A DNA stretch of 64,000 bases. Origin: Streptomyces globisporus. GTDB lineage: Bacteria > Actinomycetota > Actinomycetes > Streptomycetales > Streptomycetaceae. The stretch is from contig BMTG01000011.1 in the NCBI GenBank assembly GCA_014649555.1, positions 186,001 through 250,000 on the forward strand. The letters are read 5' to 3'. Position numbers and translations under genes: made by a program. The notes beneath the pieces are model-generated. The model was not told the DNA's origin. It made no database searches and was given only the letters and a program-made list of their open reading frames with translations. Of the stretch, positions 25,031 through 34,171 are shown piece after piece (positions within the stretch are counted from its first letter, which is position 1; each line of letters opens with the position of its first letter).

Positions 25031-26400
25031 TTGGCCGCCCCCTCGTGCGCGTCGGTGCCCTCGGTGCCGTCTTCGCCCTCGGCGGCCTCGTCGGCCGGCT
25101 CGATGGGCTCGTAGACCAGCACCGCCCGGTTGTCGGGGCGCAGGGCCGCGGCGGCCGCCGCGCGCACCTCCTCCGCGGTGACGTCCAGGACGCGGCCCAC
25201 GGCGGTCAGGGCGAGCTGCGGGTCGCCGAACAGGACGGCGTAACGGCACAGTTCGTCGGCGCGGCCGGCGACCGTGCCGAGCCGGTCGAGCCACTCGCGC
25301 TCCAACTGCGCCTGGGCCCGCTCCATTTCCTCGGGGGTGGGCCCCTCGGCGGCGAACCGGGCCAGCTCCTCGTCGACGGCGGTCTCGATCGTCTCCACCT
25401 CGACGCCGCCGGACGTCTTCACGTCCAGCCAGCCCAGCGAGGGCGCCCCGGCGAGCCGTAGCAGGCCGAAACCCGCCGCCACGGCCGTACGGTCGCGGCG
25501 GACCAGGCGGTTGTGCAGCCGGGAGGACTCGCCGCCGCCCAGCACGGTCAGCGCCAGGTCCGCGGCGTCGCAGGCGCGGGTGCCGTCGTGCGGAAGGCGG
25601 TAGGCGGCCATGAGGGCGCGCGCCGGGACCTCCTCGTGGACCACTTCGCGCAGCTGCTCGCCGATGATCTCGGGCAGCGTCCCGTCGCGCGGCGGCTGCT
25701 TGCCGTCGTGGGAGGGGATGGAGCCGAAGTACTTCTCGATCCAGGCGAGGGTCTGCTCGGGATCGATGTCGCCGACCACCGAGAGCACCGCGTTGTTGGG
25801 CGCGTAGTACGTACGGAAGAACGCGCGGGCGTCCTCCAGCGTGGCCGCGTCCAGGTCGGCCATGGAGCCGATCGGGGTGTGGTGGTAGGGGTGGCCCTCG
25901 GGGTAGGAGAGGGCGGTCAGCTTCTCGAACGCGGTGCCGTAGGGCACGTTGTCGTAACGCTGGCGGCGCTCGTTCTTGACGACGTCGCGCTGGTTCTCCA
26001 TGGACTCCTCGTCGAGCGCGGCGAGGAGGGAGCCCATCCGGTCGGCTTCGAGCCACAGGGCGAGCTCCACCTGATGGGTGGGCATGGTCTCGAAGTAGTT
26101 GGTCCGCTCGAAGCTGGTCGTCCCGTTGAGCGAGCCGCCGGCCCCCTGGACGAGCTCGAAGTGACCGTTCCCCTTGACCTGGCCCGAGCCCTGGAACATC
26201 AGGTGCTCGAAGAGGTGAGCCAGGCCGGTGCGTCCCTTGACCTCGTGGCGCGAACCGACGTCGTACCAGAGGCAGACCGCGGCGACCGGGGTCAGATGGT
26301 CCTCGGAGAGCACCACACGCAGGCCGTTGGCCAGGCGGTGCTCGGTCGCTGTCAAGCCGCCGGAGCCGGCCTGTGCGGTGGCCGTGTGACCCATGGGCAT
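25027..26400 (-). CDS. M16 zinc metallopeptidase (catalytic partner)
   Basis: A 457-residue M16 peptidase with the inverted zinc motif HLFEH (in TGLAHLFEHLMFQGS, about residues 62-66) and the downstream Glu in the ENQRDVVKNERRQRYDN segment (about residue 140). N-terminal core LANGLRVVLSEDHLTPVAAV. It likely forms a heterodimer with the co-transcribed, zinc-less homologue to degrade small peptides in the cytoplasm. AAGGGA ribosome binding site before the ATG. It is divergent from parC. The C-terminal 20 residues are acidic and probably disordered. Confidence 0.9.
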   Translation of the reverse strand: MPMGHTATAQAGSGGLTATEHRLANGLRVVLSEDHLTPVAAVCLWYDVGSRHEVKGRTGLAHLFEHLMFQGSGQVKGNGHFELVQGAGGSLNGTTSFERTNYFETMPTHQVELALWLEADRMGSLLAALDEESMENQRDVVKNERRQRYDNVPYGTAFEKLTALSYPEGHPYHHTPIGSMADLDAATLEDARAFFRTYYAPNNAVLSVVGDIDPEQTLAWIEKYFGSIPSHDGKQPPRDGTLPEIIGEQLREVVHEEVPARALMAAYRLPHDGTRACDAADLALTVLGGGESSRLHNRLVRRDRTAVAAGFGLLRLAGAPSLGWLDVKTSGGVEVETIETAVDEELARFAAEGPTPEEMERAQAQLEREWLDRLGTVAGRADELCRYAVLFGDPQLALTAVGRVLDVTAEEVRAAAAAALRPDNRAVLVYEPIEPADEAAEGEDGTEGTDAHEGAAK

Positions 26401-26680
26401 GTACGTCCCTTCGATCGCGATACTGGACTTCCTGCCAGACCTGCCACTCTAAGCAAGCGCACCGGCACCTGGCGAAGTTCCCGTTCGGTGGATGTTTCCG
26501 TCGATGGTGTCGCGTACGCCGTCGACGGCGTACCGCCCGGGCGGCTTCGGACAGGCCTTCGGACGGGTCGAGGTCGGCGTTGTCAGTGGGGCGGTCCACA
26601 ATGGACCGCGTCAGCAGCTCGTGTTGTCCCGAACAAGCTCAGGTCGCCCGAACAGAATCCGTGAAGGAGTCGCAGCCGCG
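26401..26680. promoter_or_regulatory. Divergent promoter region between the M16 operon and parC with two palindromes
   Basis: No gene. Two symmetric elements stand out: a perfect 20-base palindrome GTACGCCGTCGACGGCGTAC at 26514-26533 near the middle, and GCGGTCCA-CAA-TGGACCGC at 26591-26609, about 70 bases before the parC start. A GAAGGAG ribosome binding site precedes parC. Confidence 0.5.
26514..26533. promoter_or_regulatory. Perfect 20-base palindrome between the M16 operon and parC
   Basis: GTACGCCGTCGACGGCGTAC is identical to its reverse complement. It lies near the centre of the divergent intergenic region, 114 bases from the M16 start and 148 bases from the parC start, so it could serve a dimeric regulator of either. 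Confidence 0.5.
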
Positions 26681-29137
<2,457 letters not shown>

Positions 29138-29191
29138 CGCTGTCGTACGGCAGGGAGCGGCCGGGGAGGGATGACCTCGGCCGCTTGCCGG

Positions 29192-30325
29192 TTACGCCTC
29201 CGCGGCCGCTTCCCGTACGTCAACCTCCGCGTCCCCGTCGCGGGCGGGCTCCGGTACGTAGCGGAGCACGCCCCACATGGCGCGTTCGGTGTCCGGGGCG
29301 TCGGGCTGCGGCTCCTGTTCCGCACGGCAGGCGGCCAGTCCCTCGTGCAGCGCTGCGGCGTCGATGCCCGCGCCGATCATGACGAGCTGGGTGAGCCGCT
29401 GTTCGCCGCGCGCCCACGGCCGGGGGACGAAGCGCAGGAACCGGCCGACAGCGTGCAGCGCGTAGGTGTTGTCCCGGTCCCCCGCGCCGAAGTCGACGAA
29501 CCCCTTGATCCGGTATAGCCCTTCGGGCCGGGAGTCGAGGAAGGCCATGAAGCGGCGTGGGTCCATCGGCACCTCGGCGGTGAAGTCGACGCTCTCGTAC
29601 GCCGCGTGGAGGTGGTCGGCGTGCCCGTGCCCGTCGCACTGCTCGTGCCCGTCGCACTCCTCATGGCGCAGCAGGTCCTCGAAGCTCAGCTGACCCGCCA
29701 TCTCCTCGCCGTCCGGCCGCAGCGCGGGGTCGAAGAGCAGCTCGGGGTCGATCCGGCCGTGCTCGGCGGGGATCACGGCGGCGGGGCCGCTCAGCTCCGC
29801 GACCGTCGCCCGCAGCCGCTCCCGCTCGGCCTCCCCCACCCGGTCGGTCTTGTTCAGGACGACGAGGTCGGCGACGGCCAGATGGCGGTCGAGCTCCGGG
29901 TGCCGCTGCCGGGTGGCGTCGAACTCCGCCGCGTCGACGACCTCGACGAGACCCCCGTACAGGATGTGCGGGTTGTCGCTGGCCAGCAGCATGCGGACGA
30001 GTTCCTGGGGTTCGGCCAGTCCGCTCGCCTCGATGACGATCACATCCAGCCGGGCGGACGGCCGGGTCAGCGTCTCCAGGAAGGCGTCGAGTTCACTCGC
30101 GTCGACGGCGCAGCACAGGCAGCCGTTGCCCAGCGAGACCGTCGAGCCGACCTGCCCCGAGACGGTCATGGCATCGATCTCGATGGCCCCGAAATCGTTG
30201 ACGATCACGCCGATCCGGGTGCCCGCCCGGTTGCGGAGCAGATGGTTCAGGAGCGTGGTCTTGCCGGAGCCGAGGAAGCCCGCCAGGACGACGACCGGGA
30301 TCTGCGGGATACGGGGCGGGGTCAA
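29192..30325 (-). CDS. CobW/COG0523-family GTP-binding metallochaperone
   Basis: A 377-residue G3E GTPase. P-loop GFLGSGKTT at residues 16-24; the metal motif GCLCC (in GNGCLCCAVD); EASGLAEP (Walker B region); NKTD for guanine specificity; and a C-terminal CobW domain. A His/Cys/Asp-rich insertion (about residues 215-240: HEECDGHEQCDGHGHADHLH) probably binds zinc or another divalent metal. Family members deliver Zn, Co or Ni. The start is a TTG at 30325 with AGGAAGG before it, 24 bases after the citrate synthase stop, so likely one operon. Confidence 0.87.
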   Translation of the reverse strand: MTPPRIPQIPVVVLAGFLGSGKTTLLNHLLRNRAGTRIGVIVNDFGAIEIDAMTVSGQVGSTVSLGNGCLCCAVDASELDAFLETLTRPSARLDVIVIEASGLAEPQELVRMLLASDNPHILYGGLVEVVDAAEFDATRQRHPELDRHLAVADLVVLNKTDRVGEAERERLRATVAELSGPAAVIPAEHGRIDPELLFDPALRPDGEEMAGQLSFEDLLRHEECDGHEQCDGHGHADHLHAAYESVDFTAEVPMDPRRFMAFLDSRPEGLYRIKGFVDFGAGDRDNTYALHAVGRFLRFVPRPWARGEQRLTQLVMIGAGIDAAALHEGLAACRAEQEPQPDAPDTERAMWGVLRYVPEPARDGDAEVDVREAAAEA

Positions 30326-30348
30326 CGGGGGCCTTCCTGGGAACGTCG

Positions 30349-31503
30349 TCAGGGTGCCGGGACCGGCTGCGGCGGGGGTGCGCCGACGTAGCGGGCCGCC
30401 GGGCGGATGATCTTCGAGTCCTCCGCCTGCTCCAGGATATTGGCGCTCCAGCCGATCACCCGCGCCGCGCAGAAGGTGGGGGTGAACATCGCGCGCGGCA
30501 GCCCGCACAGCTCCATGACCACCCCGGCGTAGAACTCCACGTTGGTGTGCAGTTCCCGGCCCGGCTTGAGCTCGGCGAGGATCGCCTCGACCTGGGCCTC
30601 CACCTCCACGGCGAAGTCGACGAGGGGCCCGCCGAAGCCCTGGGCGATCGACTTGAGCATCCGGGAGCGCGGGTCCTCGGTGCGGTAGACGGGGTGGCCG
30701 AAGCCCATGATGCGGCGGCCGGAGAGGACCTGTTCGCGGATCAAGCCGTCGATCCGGTCGGGGGTGCCGATGGCGTCCAGGGTGTCCAGGGCCCGGCTGG
30801 GGGCTCCGCCGTGCAGCGGTCCGGAGAGCGCGCCGACCGCCGCCACCAGGCAGGCGGCCAGGTCGGCTCCGGTGGAGGCGACGACGCGGGCGGTGAAGGT
30901 GGAGGCGTTGAAGCCGTGGTCGACGGTCGAGACGAGGTACTGCTCGACCGCCCTGGCCTGGTCGGGCCCGGGCTCCGAACCGGTCAGCATGTACAGGTAG
31001 TTCGCGGCGTGCGGCAGATCGGCGCGGGGTGCGACCGGCTCCAGGCCCTGGCCGAGGCGGTGGAGGGCCGTCAGGATCGTGGGCACGGCCGCGCAGACGG
31101 CGAGCGCGTCCTCGCGCCGTCGCCCGGCGTCGATGTCGTACACCGGGCGGAAACCGGCCGAGGCGCCGAGCAGGGAGAGCGCGGTGCGCAGCCCCGCGAG
31201 GGGGCCCGAGACGGCGCTCGCGCGGGCGATGGCGGGCAGGGCATCCGCCACGTCGGCGGGGAGCGTACGCAGGCTCGCCGTACGGGCCGCGAAGTCGGCG
31301 GCCGCGGCCCGGTCGGGCAGCTCCCCGTGGAACATCAGGTACCAGACGTCCTCGAAGCCGCGGGTCTGCGCCAGCTCGATCGCCGAGTACTGGCGGTAGT
31401 GGTAGAAGCCTTCGCGGCCGCGGACGTCGCCGAGGGCGGTGTCGGTAACGACGACACCGGCGAGGCCACGGGGGACGGCGGGGGCGACAGGGGTGGTGGT
31501 CAT
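30349..31503 (-). CDS. Citrate synthase family protein
   Basis: A 384-residue homologue of citrate/2-methylcitrate synthase. Active-site His residues are in SGPLHGGAPSRAL and GFGHPVYRTEDPRS. The third catalytic residue, normally Asp in NVDFY, reads Glu (NVEFYAG; codon 30535-30537). The family condenses acyl-CoA with oxaloacetate; whether this one makes citrate or methylcitrate, or is fully active, is uncertain. GGAGGAG ribosome binding site. It is divergent from a second citrate synthase homologue with a DNA-binding domain and is followed closely by a CobW GTPase. Confidence 0.88.
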   Translation of the reverse strand: MTTTPVAPAVPRGLAGVVVTDTALGDVRGREGFYHYRQYSAIELAQTRGFEDVWYLMFHGELPDRAAAADFAARTASLRTLPADVADALPAIARASAVSGPLAGLRTALSLLGASAGFRPVYDIDAGRRREDALAVCAAVPTILTALHRLGQGLEPVAPRADLPHAANYLYMLTGSEPGPDQARAVEQYLVSTVDHGFNASTFTARVVASTGADLAACLVAAVGALSGPLHGGAPSRALDTLDAIGTPDRIDGLIREQVLSGRRIMGFGHPVYRTEDPRSRMLKSIAQGFGGPLVDFAVEVEAQVEAILAELKPGRELHTNVEFYAGVVMELCGLPRAMFTPTFCAARVIGWSANILEQAEDSKIIRPAARYVGAPPPQPVPAP

Positions 31504-31614
31504 GGCTGCTCTCTCCTCCGTGCATGCAACATTGATTCGACTGTCCATGCTTGACTGAAGATCTGTCAATATTGATTGAATCAATGTTTATGCGGAGTGG
31601 ATACGGTGGTTTCC
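31504..31614. promoter_or_regulatory. Divergent promoter between two citrate synthase homologues, with operator-like repeats
   Basis: This 111-base gap is strikingly AT-rich for the window. It contains ATTGATT-G-AATCAAT (31571-31585), a further half site ATTGATTCGA at 31531-31540 in direct orientation, and TTGAC-N9-GTCAA (31551-31569). The repeated ATTGATT elements are good candidates for the binding site of the HTH domain encoded by the forward gene. Confidence 0.6.
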
Positions 31615-32862
31615 ATGACGGATCAACCAGAGCCCGAGCAGCACGACGCCCCCCGGCTCACCACCCGGCAGGCGGCCGAGCTGCTGGGCGTGAAGCCGGA
31701 GACGGTGTACGCCTACGTCAGCCGGGGCCAGCTGAGCAGCGTGCGGGCCGCCGGGGGCCGGGGCAGCACGTTCGACGCCGAGGAGGTCCGGGCGCTGGCG
31801 CGGCGTTCGGGGCGCCGGGACCCGTCCCCGGCCGGGGGCGACCTCGCCTTCCGGACCGGCATCACGCTCATCGAGGGCGAGCGCTGCTATTTCCGTGGGG
31901 TCGACGCGACGGAGCTGGCCCGGCGCTACGGCTACGAGGAGGCCGCCGAATGGCTGTGGACGGGTGAGCTGCGGCCCGGCGCCCGGTTCACAGCGTCCGA
32001 CGGGACCCTCGCGGCGGCCCGCAGGGCGGTCGAGGCGCTGCCCGCGCACAGCGGGTCGACGGACCGGCTGCGGGTGGCGGTGACGGCTGCCGCGGCCACG
32101 GATCCGCTGCGGTTCGACCTGTCGCAGGAGGCGGTGCTGAACAGCGCGCGGGGGCTGATCCCGACGCTGGTGGGCGCGTTGCCGGTGCTGGGCGGTCCGG
32201 CGGCCGAAGGGGGTTCGCTGGCGGCGGAGCTGTGGTCGCGGCTCACGGCGGAGCCGGCCGATGCCCCGTCCCTCGCCGTGCTGGACGCGGCCCTGGCACT
32301 GCTGGTCGACCACGACCTGGCGGCCTCCACCCTGGCCGCCCGGGTCGCCGCCTCCGCACGCGCCCATCCGTACGCCGTGGTCTCGGCGGGCCTCGGCGTG
32401 CTGGAGGGGCCGCTGCACGGTGCGGCGAGCGGCCTGGCGCACCGGCTGCTGCGGGAAGCGGTGGACCGGGGCAGCGCGGTCCCCGTGGTCGCCGACCATC
32501 TGCGGACCGGGCGGCGGGTGCCCGGCCTGGGCCACCGGATCTACCGGGACGAGGACCCCCGGGCGACCGTCCTGTTCGAGCTGCTGGCGGACGTGCCGCA
32601 GGCGGCCGGGGCGCTGGCCGCGGCCCGTGAGGTGGTGGCCACGACGGCGCGGCACGCTCCGCTGCACGCCAACATCGACCTGGCGCTGGCCGTCCTGTCG
32701 GTCTCCCGGGGGATGGCGGCGGACGCGGGCGAGACCGTGTTCGCCGTGTCCCGCACGGCGGGCTGGATCGCCCACGCACTGGAGGAGTACGGGGAGCGCC
32801 CGCTCCGCATCCGGCCGAGCGGGCAGTACACCGGGCCCCGGCCCCCGCAGCCGCTCCCCTGA
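31615..32862 (+). CDS. Citrate synthase homologue with N-terminal helix-turn-helix domain
   Basis: A 415-residue fusion. Residues about 13-65 form a MerR/excisionase-like DNA-binding domain: PRLTTRQAAELLGVKPETVYAYVSRGQ and a following wing RAAGGRGSTFDAEEVRAL. Residues about 78-410 are a citrate synthase domain with the active-site His residues in GPLHGAASGLAH and GLGHRIYRDEDPR and the Asp in ANIDLALAVL. It could act as a metabolite-sensing regulator, an enzyme, or both; this is inference. The ATG at 31615 has only a weak ribosome binding site. Divergent from the second citrate synthase gene across the AT-rich repeat region. Confidence 0.87.
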   Translation: MTDQPEPEQHDAPRLTTRQAAELLGVKPETVYAYVSRGQLSSVRAAGGRGSTFDAEEVRALARRSGRRDPSPAGGDLAFRTGITLIEGERCYFRGVDATELARRYGYEEAAEWLWTGELRPGARFTASDGTLAAARRAVEALPAHSGSTDRLRVAVTAAAATDPLRFDLSQEAVLNSARGLIPTLVGALPVLGGPAAEGGSLAAELWSRLTAEPADAPSLAVLDAALALLVDHDLAASTLAARVAASARAHPYAVVSAGLGVLEGPLHGAASGLAHRLLREAVDRGSAVPVVADHLRTGRRVPGLGHRIYRDEDPRATVLFELLADVPQAAGALAAAREVVATTARHAPLHANIDLALAVLSVSRGMAADAGETVFAVSRTAGWIAHALEEYGERPLRIRPSGQYTGPRPPQPLP

Positions 32863-32933
32863 CCAGGACTCCGTCCCCGCACAAGACCTCAGGTCCGGAC
32901 CAAGGGACCCGGGGAGCGCAAATTAGCTACGGA

Positions 32934-33953
32934 TCACAGGGAATTCTCGCGCGGCGGCTGCGCGGTGGACCCGCGCACCACCAGCTCCGGCTCGAAGAGC
33001 AGCTCGTCCGAGGGCACGGCCCGCCCGCCGATCTGCACCGAGAGCAGCTCCACGGCCGCGCGCCCCATGGCCTCGATGGGCTGGCGGACGGTGGTCAGGG
33101 GCGGCTCGGTGCAGTTCATGAAGGCCGAGTCGTCGTAGCCGACGACCGAGACGTCGCCGGGCACCGAGAGCCCCCGGCGGCGGACGGCGCGGACGGCGCC
33201 CAGCGCGAGCGGGTCGCTGGCGCAGATGATGCCGGTGACACCCCGCTCCAGCAGCCGCGTCGCGGCGGCCTGTCCGCCCTCCAGCGAGAACATGGCCCGG
33301 GCCACCCACTCGTCGGGGATGCTCGTGCCGGCTTCCTCGGCGAGCACCCGGGCGGCGGCGAGCTTGCGCTGCGAGGGCACGTGGTCGGACGGTCCGAGGA
33401 CGAGTCCGATGCGTTCGTGGCCGAGCGAGACGAGGTGACGCCAGGCCTGCTCGACGGCGACGGAGTCGTCGCAGGAGACGCCGGGGAAGCCGAGGTGTTC
33501 GATGGCCGCGTTGATCAGCACGACGGGGATCTTGCGGTCGGCGAGCACCTTGTAGTGGTCGTGCGGGGCGTCGGCCTGGTGGTAGAGGCCGCCCGCGAAG
33601 ACCACGCCGGAGACCTGCTGCTGGAGGAGCAGCTCGACGTAGTCGGCCTCGGAGACGCCGCCCTTGGTCTGGGTGCAGAGCACCGGGGTCAGCCCCTGCT
33701 GGGCGAGTGCGCCGCCGACCACTTCGGCGAAGGCCGGGAAGATCGGGTTCTGCAGCTCCGGCAGGACCAGGCCGACCAGCCGGGCCCGTTCGCCGCGCAG
33801 CTGGGTCGGGCGCTCGTAACCGAGAACGTCCAGCGCGGAGAGGACGGCCTGCCGGGTGGCGTCGGAGACGCCCGGCTTGCCGTTCAGCACCCGGCTGACC
33901 GTCGCCTCACTGACTCCCACCTTCTGGGCCACTTGAGCAAGTCGTCGCGTCAT
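32934..33953 (-). CDS. LacI-family transcriptional regulator
   Basis: A 339-residue repressor with N-terminal LacI helix-turn-helix (RLAQVAQKVGVSEATVSRVLNGKPGVSDATRQAVLSALDVLGYE, residues 4-47) and a periplasmic-binding-protein-like effector domain (VGLVLPELQNPIFPAF ... GIICASDPLALGAVRAVRRRGLSVPGDVSVVGYDDS). The ligand is probably a carbohydrate but cannot be named; the N-terminus resembles Streptomyces MalR/Reg1. No sugar transporter gene adjoins it. Three phased CGCAAGA repeats in front suggest autoregulation. Confidence 0.9.
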   Translation of the reverse strand: MTRRLAQVAQKVGVSEATVSRVLNGKPGVSDATRQAVLSALDVLGYERPTQLRGERARLVGLVLPELQNPIFPAFAEVVGGALAQQGLTPVLCTQTKGGVSEADYVELLLQQQVSGVVFAGGLYHQADAPHDHYKVLADRKIPVVLINAAIEHLGFPGVSCDDSVAVEQAWRHLVSLGHERIGLVLGPSDHVPSQRKLAAARVLAEEAGTSIPDEWVARAMFSLEGGQAAATRLLERGVTGIICASDPLALGAVRAVRRRGLSVPGDVSVVGYDDSAFMNCTEPPLTTVRQPIEAMGRAAVELLSVQIGGRAVPSDELLFEPELVVRGSTAQPPRENSL

Positions 33954-33956
33954 GAG

Positions 33957-33991
33957 CGCAAGATTAGCGCAAGAAACGCAAGAAGATTGCG
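33957..33991. promoter_or_regulatory. Phased CGCAAGA repeats at the lacI-family gene start
   Basis: CGCAAGA occurs at 33957, 33968 and 33977 in direct orientation (11 and 9 bases apart, about one helical turn) followed by inverted TTGCG at 33987-33991. They begin 4 bases upstream of the regulator's start codon, as a LacI operator blocking its own transcription would. Confidence 0.55.
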
Positions 33992-34001
33992 TTGATGGCG
34001 A

Positions 34002-34070
34002 ACTCCCCGGAAACGCTCAGGGGGGCAGCGCTGACACTCTCAAGGAGGCAGCGCTGAAACGCTCACAGAC
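34002..34070. repeat. Three imperfect 23-base direct repeats upstream of the sensor kinase gene
   Basis: Units begin at 34002, 34025 and 34048. The second and third share GCAGCGCTGA (containing the 8-base palindrome CAGCGCTG); the first and third share AAACGCTCA. Regular 23-base spacing, about two helical turns, suggests binding sites for a regulator, perhaps of the forward kinase-regulator operon starting 102 bases further on. Confidence 0.5.
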
Positions 34071-34171
34071 GCGGCGGCCGTAGGCAAGAGCTGCGCGGTT
34101 CGGGCCCCGAATTCCCGGGCGCCGTACGACGAGATTTCCGCCCCGGCCGCCCGGCCCTTACCGTCTCTTTG

